DNA of 64,000 nucleotides from Gonocerus acuteangulatus (lineage: Eukaryota > Arthropoda > Insecta > Hemiptera > Coreidae): NCBI GenBank assembly GCA_946811695.1, contig OX328125.1, positions 98,411,210 to 98,475,209 on the forward strand, written 5' to 3'. Made by a program: the position numbers and the translations under genes. The notes beneath the pieces were generated by a model. It was not told where the DNA came from. It saw only the letters and a program-made list of their open reading frames with translations, and searched no databases. Every line of letters begins with the position of its first letter. Within the stretch, counting starts at the first letter, position 1. Below, piece by piece: positions 11,341 to 21,521 of this stretch.

Positions 11341-12074
11341 TTGAGGAAGGGTGGGAACAGGCAAAATAACATTCCCCCTCATGGACTTTCTGTACTGTAT
11401 ACAAAACGTGAATATGTTGCAAAAACTGTGAACCTATAATACAAACGCTATCTTTTTTATTATATTTTAAATCCTTTGTAGTATATCGCCCAAACTTGCG
11501 GAAAGTTTAAGAAATAAATAAAATCAATAAAGGTTTAAAAACAACCTTTATTCGATTATCTTAAAAAGGTGACTTTTGAAGAGACAAATATTCCATTGAT
11601 GACCGAACATATTTCTTATTTTTTTTTTTTTCTTTTTTTTTTAACAGGAAAATGTTTTATGGATTTCCTTGGTAGATCCCTAAATGTGTTTGAATGAAGC
11701 CGCAAAATCATGTCAATATAAGAATGTGACAATTCTATTTATAGTATCAAATGCTTAAAACGAAGGATCTATGATTTTCAAGGATAGTGCTTAGCATTCC
11801 AGAACACTGCTAGCATTTCGATGTGGTGACATCAACATGGTTCCCCAGAAAGGTGTCCATGATATGCATATCAGCTTTAAGTAGATCCTTATAAATACTG
11901 TTGAAGGATTATAGTCCATAAATGTTGCATCAGTCATCATCGACAATGAGTGTGGATCATCAAGTTAATTTAGCAAACAGACCTCATATATTCACCAATC
12001 ATTCAAATTAATAAGTAAATAGTCCGACTAGCGGGAACTATGTCATCTTAGCGCGGTTCCGTTCACATCCCTTG
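11341..12074. other. Unassigned stretch
   Basis: AT-rich, with a poly-T run near 11618-11641. No gene or known repeat recognised. Confidence 0.5.
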
Positions 12075-12830
12075 TGACATTATTAAAGGAACAGAAGCAG
12101 TTATATGTAGGTTTTGATCTTTAGTAAAAATATAAAATAGAATGTCGAAAAGAAGGATGATTTAAGCTGCCACAACAGGAAACTGGCAGTACCATAAACG
12201 GAAATGAGAACCCCGGACCATCACAACGTTCGTTCTCCGAAAACTCTATTACTAATCTGTTTCTCATTTTCTTACCTTGTTGTAAACTATTCATTATATT
12301 GCTAAATCCAATTTAGAAAAAAAAAAAAAAACAGTTAAAAAGTGATTTAAACAGAAAAAAAACCGTTAAAAAGAACAAAACTAACACATTGGAAGTTTTA
12401 AGCACTTAATTTTACGATTGATATTGCCACATCGAAAATTATGTCAGAACTTTCCTTGTAGAGAATTTAGAAAGCTTTCGAATGCTCAACTTCCACTTAC
12501 CACGGTTTCCTATCCGTTTTCAATATATTTTAGAAAATAAACGAAGATCCAAAAAAATTTCATGTAGATTAATACATTTCTTTCAATACTCCCATCTCTC
12601 CAAATGTAACCAAAATTTAGAAATATTAGTTTAGATGAATTTCAAACATTCAGAAAATATTTCAATTGAATCCAACGATTCTAAGTACCTTAACCGAAAA
12701 TTAGAATGAAAACATATTGTTATAACCTTTTATCGAAAACGGTTACAGACATCACCTTGAATGGTTTCATTCGTTTTCCTACATTTGACAAACTATAAAA
12801 AGAGTAACTGCAAGCATAATAGCCCGAAAA
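12075..12830 (+). repeat. Family R2 copy, left part
   Basis: Aligns by eye with 38.1-38.75 kb. Shared blocks are GGAACAGAAGCAGTTAT versus GGAATAGAAGCAGTTAT, TCTCATTTTCTTACCTTG, CATCGAAAATTA, and the CCACTTACCACG and ATCCGTTTT blocks. It ends where a 111-bp minisatellite begins. Non-coding. Confidence 0.65.
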
Positions 12831-12837
12831 CTTAGAA

Positions 12838-13486
12838 GCAACATCTTCACATGATGCCTGCCTATCTAGCATGAGTATATTGTAGCCTGTACCAGTAGCC
12901 TTCCAGGGCTAGGGAACAGCATGTTCCTGGCTATCCCTTTGCCTTATAGCACCATCTTCACATGATGCCTGCCTATCTAGCATGAGTATATTGTAGGCTG
13001 TACCAGTAGCCTTCCAGGGCTAGGGAACAGCATGTTCCTGGCTATCCCTTAGCCTTATAGCACCATCTTCACATGATGCCAGCCTATCTAGCATGAGTAT
13101 ATTGTAGGCTGTACCAGTAGCCTTCCAGGGCAAGGGGATAACATGTTCCTGGCAATCCCTTAGCCTTATAGCATCATCTTCACATGATGCCTGCCTATCT
13201 AGCATGAGTATATTGTAGGCTGTATTAGTAGCCTTCCAGGGCAAGGGGACAACATGTTCCTGGCTATCCCTTAGCCTAACAGCATCATCTTCACATGATG
13301 CCAGCCTATCTAGTATGAGTATATTGTAGGCTGTACCAATAGCCTTCCAGGGCTAGGGAACAGCATGTTCCTGGCTATCCCTTAGCCCTATAGCACCATA
13401 TTCACATGATGCCTGCCTATCTAGCATGAGTATATTGTAGGCTGTACCAGTAGCCTTCCAGGGCAAGGGGACAGCATGTTCCGGGC
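12838..13486. repeat. Minisatellite, 111-bp unit, about six copies
   Basis: The word CATCTTCACATGATGCC recurs at 12842, 12953, 13064 and onward every 111 bp. Units differ at a few positions (for example CCTGCC versus CCAGCC, GGCTAGGGAAC versus GGCAAGGGGAC). Each unit contains the inverted repeat GGAACA-GCA-TGTTCC. An open frame on the minus strand (13020-13244) is a by-product of 111 being divisible by three. Confidence 0.95.
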
Positions 13487-14155
13487 GAGCGATCCTCCTG
13501 AGGGGTTTTTGTCTCTAATCCACCGTCACAGCCCAGTGATGCTTCTAGACCACAAGCACAGTATCTTCTCCGAGCCTGTGCCGGCCGGCGAGACCTGTTT
13601 TTCTAACGTCAGTCAGTAGTTGGATCTGAGCTGCCTTTCTGCTTTTTGTGGCTGTTAAATGCTTTTCAGGTGGGGCAGGTGCCTCGATTCCGAGAGGATG
13701 TAGCCATTAACTCGTAGCGAAAGGGAGAAATACTTTCTCCAGAAAGACGATTATTTTTTAGGATTATTTATTTATGAGCTCCGTAACGTAAGGCGATGAG
13801 CTTATCAAACAGATGATTTCAGTACTTCGTCAAGAAACAAACAAAAAGTGTCAAAAAAAGTCAAAGAATTTAAATATCTATAAGTAATGTGACAAAATAT
13901 GCAAAACGTTTAAATTAAATACCACTAACAAAAAAAAGAACAAAAGCAGCTTATTGCAATAATTTCAATATTAAAATTTTGAAAAGACTTGTGATTATTA
14001 ATTCAGCTCTATTATAGACAAATATAAATAATAGTGATAGTGCTTGGAAATTAAAATTAAAATTTAGGTTTACCTAAATAAGAAAAAAAAAAGGATTTAG
14101 GATTTAAGGATTTATAGGATTAGGATTTATGGATATATTGAACTCCTTTAAAAGC

Positions 14156-14156
<1 letters not shown>
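13487..14156. other. Unassigned, GC-richer start
   Basis: The first 250 bp are richer in G+C than the surroundings. At 14093-14143 there is an imperfect GGATTTA-type repeat. No gene recognised. Confidence 0.45.

Positions 14157-14217
<61 letters not shown>
14157..14217. repeat. Poly-T tract, about 61 bp
   Basis: Uninterrupted T run. It could be the poly-A tail of a minus-strand retroposon, but the adjoining sequence matches no family identified here. Confidence 0.9.
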
Positions 14218-14222
<5 letters not shown>

Positions 14223-15240
14223 TGCTATTCTAGAATTGTATTTTTAAGTTTTGTCTAAATAATCATTACAGCGAGCGTCCGTATATGGCCTATCGAGGAA
14301 ATTGTGGTATATATATCACTTGAGGGCATTTGGGCAAGTGTTTCGAAAAACGCCAATCTAGAAATACTCTAGGGGTTCTCAATGAGAAAACGAGACCCTA
14401 AAGAAGTCCCAAAAAGACCTAGAGAACTGATAATTTCCTCCTTGACAGAATACTCTCTGATGGAATTGTTTTTGCCTGAAATCAATCAATAGGTTGATAA
14501 ATTCTGCACATTTTGGTACCAAGGAATCTAATTATGCATCGCAGGATATACCATAATGTGCAGAATTTAATGGCCTACAACGTTCATCTTGAAGTGGTTT
14601 CCCCTAACACCAGTTGTTGAGAAGTTACCGGCATTTAAAGCTCTGAAAACTTGGTTTTAAAGATCTAGCGCCTCCAGGAAGCATTTCCGGACCTAGGTCG
14701 ACAGCAAATTATTTGTTCAGAACTGAATTGCCTGTTAATATCTGGAGTTTTTGGGCTGCCCTGTATATCACGCAACGCAGGGTAGGGAGTGTACATTTAT
14801 TTGGGCGAATAACTGCAAAGCCCTAGAATTTATTAATGAATGTTCCGTAATTGAGTTTGTGTTTGTTCTTTTATATATTATTTATAACGCTTTCTTATAG
14901 AATTAATTTTATTTATTTATGTCTATTTATAATTTAACGTTTATATGTTTTATTGATTATACCTTAAAATCATGTTTTATATTACTAAGTTTTTTTCATT
15001 CTGGCTCATGTACTCCTAATGTGAGGTTGTCTATCCAGGATAAAATAATTGAATACTGGGCAAGATCTGAGATAAGCCTTAATTTTCGCGAAGAAAAGAA
15101 AACTCATCGGAATGCTCGCTTTGTAATATTGAGGGCAAAGAAGACATTAAATATTTGATTCACGTTTAATGTTCAGAATTATTTATTTCCAACGATTTAG
15201 AAATATTTGAACATATTAAATGGCAAAAACTGGGGGAATG
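14218..15240. other. Unassigned; one repeat-like terminus at 14753-14770
   Basis: GGGCTGCCCTGTATA near 14753-14768 resembles a terminus common in insect repeats (TATACAGGG...). I cannot define an element around it. A 79-codon open frame (14919-15158) is not recognised. Confidence 0.4.
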
Positions 15241-15246
15241 TAGTAA

Positions 15247-15310
15247 TTTTTTTTTTTTTTTTTTTTTTTCTTTTTTTTTTTTTTTTTACAGCGCATCTAC
15301 AACTTGGCCC
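15247..15310 (-). mobile_element. Tail-only SINE fragment (shared 3' tail)
   Basis: On the minus strand this reads GGGCCAAGTTGTAGATGCGC followed by TGT and a long poly-A. It contains only the last 20-odd bases of the tail shared by SINE-2 and the 5S SINE. TAGTAA occurs on both sides (15241-15246 and 15314-15319), giving a short possible TSD. Confidence 0.7.
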
Positions 15311-15319
15311 GTATAGTAA

Positions 15320-16004
15320 AATATTACTAAAATACTGGACACTAAAGACAATTGGCGAAATATAATTTATAAATAGTTGTATACATTCCCAAAAGCAAAT
15401 TTTAATGTTTTTCAGAACTTTATCATTTATTAATTTAAATAAAATAATTATGCCATGTACTAAAATAGTTGTTAAAATTACAAATTAGGCGTTGTTGTTT
15501 ACAAAAAGATTATAGTTATTATGTCATCATTATTATTATTATATCTTATAAGCTTATATATTTTTACTGAAAGCTTGAATTGAGAAACTAATTTACTGCT
15601 AAACAAATTTAATTACCTGTTTTAATTTAATTTCTTTTAAAAATAAGAGTTTTGTGTCTAAAAAGTATTTTGATGACATTACACAAATGTCCCTGTAAAT
15701 GTAATTTAAGAAGGGGAAAAAATCAGCTGTTTAATTTTTCCATTGACAAAATCTATTCACATATAAAAAATGAGGGAAAAACCTGATCTGAAAAGAAACT
15801 GAAAATGATATATAATAATAATTATTAATAGTTATAATTCGTTTATTAATATTGAAGATAAATCTCTCAAGCTAAAAGTGTTTTAAGTTCTTATTTTTAT
15901 TATAAACGTAAAACATTTAATAAATGATAAAATAGTATTATCCATATATGACACGGTTATGTTACTCCCGCCCACTTTCTTCTTAGTTCCTTCGACCACT
16001 ACAG

Positions 16005-16008
<4 letters not shown>
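15320..16008. other. AT-rich, no gene
   Basis: Very AT-rich DNA without open frames of interest or recognised repeats. Confidence 0.6.

Positions 16009-16053
<45 letters not shown>
16009..16053. repeat. Poly-A tract, about 45 bp
   Basis: Uninterrupted A run next to the TSD of the following insertion. Its own origin is unclear. Confidence 0.9.
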
Positions 16054-16058
<5 letters not shown>

Positions 16059-16061
16059 CTA

Positions 16062-16240
16062 TTTATTTATTTATTGAGATGTCACAACGAAGCGATATGC
16101 TCTTTAGGTCAATGTGCGAACAAAGCTAACAATTATACAGCACTATACAAACATGTCTGACAAATATAAACAAAAAACAATGAATTTGGGAATATATTTC
16201 ATAAAATAGTAATTTTGAACAGTCGCATTGAAAATGACAA
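16062..16240 (-). mobile_element. Short retroposon insertion with 12-bp TSD
   Basis: AAAACCTGACTA occurs immediately before (16050-16061) and after (16241-16252) this 179-bp segment. Read on the minus strand the segment ends in (AATA)n/(AAAT)n, as expected of a 5'-truncated LINE or SINE. The family was not recognised. Confidence 0.65.
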
Positions 16241-16380
16241 AAAACCTGACTAATATAAATTGTTGACAAGTAGTGTAACATTAGTAATTTCATAAAACGA
16301 ACAAAAAAAAATTGTATGAAATAAAAAAAAATCCAAATAAAATAAATATCTATGGTATTCAGGATAAATCTTTTCCCCTT

Positions 16381-16381
16381 T

Positions 16382-16454
<73 letters not shown>
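16381..16454. repeat. (TA)n microsatellite
   Basis: Nearly pure TA run with one TG interruption. It produces Tyr-Ile repeat frames on both strands that are not genes. Confidence 0.95.
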
Positions 16455-16457
<3 letters not shown>

Positions 16458-16606
16458 AAAAATTGGATTGAGAACACGTGCTGTTTACAATAGCGTGACC
16501 GGATGTGATAAAATTTACAGCTGTATAAACTTGCGAATAAGGAGGAAACCTTCACCTTTATCAAATCTATCAACATGGTGTTGAATATTGGATAATACAT
16601 TTTGGA

Positions 16607-16795
16607 GCCAACCGCTATAGCCATGTTGAATGCACCGGTGATCCGTAGATCACCGAAGTTAAGCAACGTCAGGCGTGGTCAGTACCTGAATGGGTGACCG
16701 ACCACGTGCTGTTGGCATTAGAAAAGGGTGGCAACCTGTAGATAGCCCGGCGCTAATAGCCAAACAGTTGATGCGCCGTTAAAAAAAAAAAAAAA
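16607..16795 (+). mobile_element. 5S rRNA-derived SINE (SINE3 type), complete
   Basis: Bases 16607-16716 are a recognisable 5S rRNA: the GCCAAC start, CATGTTGAATGCACCGG, then the internal promoter parts GAAGTTAAGCAAC (A box) and GGTCAGTACCTGAATGGGTG (C box), and the end CACGTGCTGTTGGC. About ten bases of the normal 5S are missing after GGGTGACCG. A short linker then leads to a tail (CCGGCGCTAATAGCC, then GTTGATGCGCCG) and poly-A. The tail matches that of the tRNA-derived SINE-2. A TSD of ATACATTTTGGA brackets the element (16595-16606 and 16796-16807). Not a functional 5S gene. Confidence 0.95.
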
Positions 16796-16807
16796 ATACA
16801 TTTTGGA

Positions 16808-17416
16808 TTGAGAAGCCCCTAGCCCCTGGTAGGCATCTAGATATTTTGATTTAAATTTAACCCGGTAAAATATTATGGAAAAAATATAAAACCGATTCAA
16901 ACTGAATGTGGTGGATTGTTTTACTACATAATCATCATTTTACTTCTGGAATATGAAGGTCGTAAATGTATTTTAAGCTGCCGAAAAAATAATTTAAAAA
17001 ACAGCAATGAATCAAGTTTAACATTTCTAAATAATGAGATATTAAAGGAAATTTTATTCCAAATCCTGTCAAGCCTTGGAAAATCCTCTAGAATGATAAC
17101 TTTCAGCATTATGCGCAAATGAAGTACAAAAAAAAAAAAACTTTTATTTTTATTTTTCCTGGGAATTTTTCGATTTACGCATTGAATTATTTTTATTTGA
17201 GTTGTTCCGAAGATATTTACTTAAAATTAAGGTATACACCTTTCAACATGGAAGTATAGATACGTTTTTACAGATCCGTCCTGGGCTGTACGGAAAGGAC
17301 GACAAAGGATCCGCCAATTATTGAGCTCTGCAGAAATGATGTACTAGAGAATTGAAATTCTAGAAAATCTTGCTTAAATAATGTTCGCCGATACCTATAT
17401 TCACGGTGCGTCTGAA
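16808..17416. other. Unassigned stretch
   Basis: AT-rich. Overlapping short frames occur on both strands at about 16916-17122, none recognised. Confidence 0.5.
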
Positions 17417-17974
17417 CTGCACCTTGAACAAGGTAAGCTCTTCCTTACTTTGAGGTTACTAAGGTAGGGACAAGAGAACTGCACCTTGAACAAGGTAAGC
17501 TCTTCCTTACTTTGAGGTTACTAAGGTAGTGACAAGAGAACTGCACCTTGAACAAGGTAAGCTCTTCCTTACTTTGAGGTTACTAAGGTAGTGACAAGAG
17601 AACTGCACCTTGAACAAGGTAAGCTCTTCCTTACTTTGAGGTTACTAAGGTAGTGACAAGAGAACTGCACCTTGAACAAGGTAAGCTCTTCCTTACTTTG
17701 AGGTTACTAAGGTAGTGACAAGAGAACTGCACCTTGAACAAGGTAAGCTCTTCCTTACTTTGAGGTTACTAAGGTAGTGACAAGAGAACTGCACCTTGAA
17801 CAAGGTAAGCTCTTCCTTACTTTGAGGTTACTAAGGTAGTGACAAGAGAACTGCACCTTGAACAAGGTAAGCTCTTCCTTACTTTGAGGTTACTAAGGTA
17901 GTGACAAGAGAACTGCACCTTGAACAAGGTAAGCTCTTCCTTACTTTGAGGTTACTAAGGTAGTGACAAGAGAA
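17417..17974. repeat. Minisatellite, 62-bp unit, nine copies
   Basis: The unit starts CTGCACCTTGAACAAGGTAA and ends GTAGTGACAAGAGAA. Nine copies fill exactly 558 bp and are almost identical; the first has GTAGGGA instead of GTAGTGA. Each unit holds the inverted repeat ACCTTG-AA-CAAGGT and an AAGGTAAG match to a splice donor. The homogeneity points to recent expansion. Confidence 0.97.
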
Positions 17975-18399
17975 AGTACACGAAACTGTGACGCTTATCG
18001 GAGTAAAAAATCGAACAAGGAAGATAAAAGCAATCAATTTGCGAAAGGTAGTCTTCAGAGATCTCCCAGGAAACTTGCGTCAAGCAAAAAGGACATGGTT
18101 AAAGTTAAGAAAAATTAGATGGTTTCCCTACCTGAGGATGGTATCATTATGTTCACGGCAAAATTGTTTTAGCTATCCTCAGATATTAATATTACAATTG
18201 GAACTCTGGTATAAATGCCATAGCTGTGAATATTTTATACATAAATGAGTTAAAATAATTTTTTTGCGCGTTTAATCCCTCCCTCCATAGGGAGGAAACT
18301 CGCCAACTAGAAGATTATACGTTTCAGAATCGATAGAATACGGAAATCAAGGTGGTCCAAATTTGTTTACATAGTTGTCTATGTGCTCTCTAGCTGGCT
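17975..18399. other. Unassigned, possibly an R2 edge
   Basis: An 86-codon frame (17988-18248) is basic but unrecognised. From about 18275 the TCCCTCC/GGGAGGAA words resemble the end of R2 in reverse orientation. Confidence 0.4.
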
Positions 18400-19160
18400 C
18401 AAAAACGGACCGATTTTAATGCAATTTGGTACAGACATACTTTGTTTTGTTTGAAATGTCAAGTTCGTTAATCAGCAGAATTCGTCCACTGGAACGTGTT
18501 TTTTGGGGCGAATTTCACTCGAATGAAATCGTAACGCTTGCGTTTTTGCTTAACTAAGTACACGTTTTATAAGCAATTAGACTTTTTTAATCTAATGAAA
18601 GCATTTCCAAACTTTTCTTGGGATTTTCGGATATAATTCTGAGATAACTCGAAACCAGTTGGGAAATCGTAGTATATGTAAAGCTTATATTCAAAAGCTT
18701 ATTAAATATTCAAGAAATTCGGTAGAGAGATGTTATTCAGAGAAATCACTGTTTAAATATAATAATTTCCGTTTAGGATACTGCCAGCTTCTGTTTCTGT
18801 GCCTAAGGTCTTGCTTTGCTTAGGATACTGTCAGCTTCTGTTTCTGTGCCTAAGGTCTTGCTTTGCTTAGGATACTGCCAACTTCTGTTTCTGTGCCTAA
18901 GGTCTTGCTTTGCTTAGGATACTGCCAGCTTCTGTTTCTGTGCCTAAGGTCTTGCTTTCCTTAGGATACTGCCAGCTTCTGTTGCTGTGCCTAAGGTCTT
19001 GCTTTTCTTGGGATGCTGCCAGCTTCTGTTTCTGTGCCTAAGGTCTTGCTTTGCTTAGGATACTGCCAGCTTCTGTTTCTGTGCCTAAGGTCTTGCTTTG
19101 CTTTGAGATGTAATTTTAAATGTTTACATGTTGCACGAAAGATTAATGCAAAACATGAAA
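18400..19160 (-). repeat. Family R2 copy interrupted by a minisatellite
   Basis: Reverse-orientation R2: the CTGCTGATTAACGAACTTGA block (about 18460-18477), GTACACGTTTTATAAG, TCTTGGGATTTTCGGATAT. After the 47-bp array it resumes with TTTTACATGTTGCACGAAA-like words. The second reverse copy at 31.57-32.01 kb has the same order without the array, so the array lies inside the element. Confidence 0.65.
18776..19104. repeat. Minisatellite, 47-bp unit, seven copies, inside R2
   Basis: The unit reads GGATACTGCCAGCTTCTGTT and on to CTTGCTTTGCTTA. Period 47 (18776, 18823 and so on). Minor changes occur between units (CAGCTT/CAACTT, TTTGCTTA/TTTCCTTA). Reverse-strand open frames here are artefacts. Confidence 0.95.
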
Positions 19161-20101
19161 TGTTTCTTTTCAATCCTTTCCAAATAACAATAAAGATACG
19201 ATCGGAAAAGCACAAAGATGGCGCAGTTGTTTCCTGATATTTGCGACCATATAAATTGTTTTGTATTTTTGTTTATTTTAGAACAATTCACGTTCGTTGC
19301 GGAGCTCGTAAAATAAAAAAAAATAAACTATTATACTAAATATATAATAGTGATTCGCGTGCCAGACTGGTGTGAAGGAGCTGCGCATTCGACCGAACAT
19401 GAGATGGCCCGATTTATTTGACGGCTTGGCTCGCCAAAAACAGACCCATGGATTTTTTAAGGGTAGGCCAATTCTTCAACCCTCAAGCTATCAACACCTT
19501 CCCTCATTGGTCCTATTCAGCTGCTTGTCATAGTATTTATATCGAATTGTACGTAGTTAGTTACGTTGAATTAAATCAAAACTTATGGCCACTTCAGTAT
19601 AGTAATCTAGAGTACGCATTGGTGTCGACGGACTCCTTTTGGGCGGTTCTTTTTTCTCAGAATCTGTATATCTCATTATTTTGACAAGATATACTGATTG
19701 ATTCGTTGCAATAAAGCAAAAAACACGGTCGTAAAGGCACAGCAAAATTTCCTGCCGAAAGACTGTTGGAGAATACAACGGCTCCTAATCGGCCTATTTA
19801 GTTTTTTTTTCTTCAAAATTCATCTATTTTTTTTAAATTTTGGAATGTTTTGAGTTTTGTTGCAAGAAAACAATAAAATAGCCTGGAGAGTGAGATATCG
19901 GTCAATTAATCAAGCTGAGTAAGCCCTTTGTTCCATCCTTTGCTTAATTATAGGTAATATTTATAATGAATTTTATCGTGAAAGAATAACATTTTCAATT
20001 TTCACGAGCTATCGTGGTATCATGCATTCGAGTAAATGTATATGTTTATCATTATGAGTAGAGTTTTTTTGAATGTGTCTATGTGAAGATTTAAAGCGCA
20101 T
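19161..20101. other. Unassigned stretch
   Basis: No gene or known repeat recognised. An 88-codon frame at 19418-19684 has no recognisable features. Confidence 0.5.
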
Positions 20102-20114
20102 ACAACAACTAAAA

Positions 20115-20300
20115 TAGGGGTCTCCCGTGGTCTAATGGCTAGCGCCTTGGATTCATAAGCGGGAGATGGTGGGTTCGATTCCCAACCTCCGGCAGGAATT
20201 TTATCATCCCACGGCTCGCTGGTAAAATTCCTCGCTGCACCCTGGATGTCGGCGCTAATGACCTAGATGTAGATGCGCCGTAAAAAAAACAAAAAAAACA
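20115..20300 (+). mobile_element. SINE-2, tRNA-derived, with shared tail
   Basis: The head starts GGGGTCTCCCGTGGTCTAAT and carries an A box (TGGTCTAATGGCTAGCG) and B box (GGGTTCGATTCCC). The loop contains TTC, so a Glu-type ancestor is possible. The body has CATCCCACGGCTCGCTGG. The tail GTCGGCGCTAATGACC, then GTAGATGCGCCG and poly-A, is the same tail as in the 5S SINE. The TSD ACAACAACTAAAA lies at 20102-20114 and 20301-20313. Other copies are at 24547, 52213 and, as a head only, possibly 57401. Confidence 0.93.
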
Positions 20301-20465
20301 ACAACAACTAAAACTCGCTGAATGGGATGATAAGATCAATACTCATCGGTTGAATAAATTTATAGTGTTAAAAACACAAGTACGAAAAAAAAAGTGTGTA
20401 AGATTCTTTACAAAAATTTATTATTTCTTCTGACTATTACTGTGCTCCTGTTTGTAAAAGAGAAT

Positions 20466-21042
20466 AGAAATTTTGAAGTACCTAATGACATTCTGGGCAT
20501 TATTGCTAACATATGTACCCCTACAAATTTTGAAGTACCTAATGACATTCTGGGCATTATTGCTAACATATGTACCCCTACAAATTTTGAAGTACCTAAT
20601 GACATTCTGGGCATTATTGCTAACACATGTACCCCTACAAATTTTTAAGTACCTAATGACATTCTGGGCATTATTGCTAACACATGTACCCCTACAAATT
20701 TTGAAGTACCTAATGACATTCTGGGCATTATTGCTAACACATGTACCCCTACAAATTTTGAAGTACCTAATGACATTCTGGGCATTATTGCTAACATATG
20801 TACCCCTACAAATTTTGAAGTACCTAATGACATTCTGGGCATTATTGCTAACACATGTACCCCTACAAATTTTGAAGTACCTAATGACATTCTGGGCATT
20901 ATTGCTAACACATGTACCCCTACAAATTTTGAAGTACCTAATGACATTCTGGGCATTATTGCTAACATATGTACCCCTACAAATTTTGAAGTACCTAATG
21001 ACATTCTGGGCATTATTGCTAACACATGTACCCCTACAAAAG
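20466..21042. repeat. Minisatellite, 57-bp unit, about ten copies
   Basis: The unit GAAGTACCTAATGACATTCT, then GGGCATTATTGCTAACAYAT and GTACCCCTACAAATTTT repeats every 57 bp. Because 57 is 19 codons and the unit lacks stops in several frames, long repetitive open frames appear on both strands; they are not genes. Copies differ mainly at ATATGT/ACATGT and one TTGAAG/TTTAAG. Confidence 0.97.
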
Positions 21043-21064
21043 ATACTATGTACAATTTAAAAAT

Positions 21065-21151
21065 ATTTGTTCACGTTTTTTTTATATATTTAATATTTTC
21101 ACATTTTTTTTATATACTTAATATTTTCACATTTTTTTAATATATTTAATA
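21065..21151. repeat. Short AT-rich tandem repeat, SINE-1 target
   Basis: The phrase ATATTTAATATTTTCACATT recurs about three times before the SINE and once after it (21513-21533). SINE-1 therefore interrupts a pre-existing small array. Confidence 0.75.
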
Positions 21152-21512
21152 AAAAAAAAAAAAAAAATCAGTCCCGTAACAGGCCACGTGGGCCCTGAGG
21201 GGCAGATACTATAGAGGTATCTGATTCATGACCATACGGCACACTAGGGAGATAGTGTGGTCAGAACTATGCTCCAGCCGCCTGATTTTCCCCTTGGCTG
21301 CTTCGACTGCCTAGAGTCATTAGCACCCAAGATACCCATTATTAATTAAATTAATTAAAGGCTGGGTTGGCCTAGGGGCGGTCAGGGAGGCCGAATTCAA
21401 CCAATGAATGAAGATACTAGAAGAAAAAATCTTTAGTGCTTGCTCGGGATTTGAACTCAGGCCTCCAGCTTATTAGTCCAGTGCTCTACCACTGAGCTAA
21501 CCTCGCCCCCTG
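21152..21512 (-). mobile_element. SINE-1 copy, full length
   Basis: Reverse-orientation copy of the 10190 element, with A box and B box near 21490 and 21452 and a poly-A-like 3' end. TATTTAATA flanks it on both sides (21143-21151 and 21513-21521). Confidence 0.93.
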
Positions 21513-21521
21513 TATTTAATA

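Noticed and set aside
12838..13486. CRISPR-like array
   Set aside because: Repeats are directly contiguous without unique spacers, and the genome is eukaryotic. The same applies to the 62-, 57-, 47- and 40-bp arrays.
16250..16666. 138-codon minus-strand ORF with Tyr-Ile repeats
   Set aside because: Half of it is translated (TA)n and it overlaps the 5S SINE. The same artefact occurs at 35272-35608, 37887 and 61039.
16607..16716. Functional 5S rRNA gene
   Set aside because: A block of about ten bases is missing, the element continues into a SINE tail with poly-A, and a TSD brackets it.
20473..21060. 195-codon repetitive protein (KYLMTFWALLLT repeats) and its minus-strand counterpart
   Set aside because: It is the translation of a 57-bp minisatellite. 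Several frames on both strands are open for the same reason and unit differences show no coding bias.
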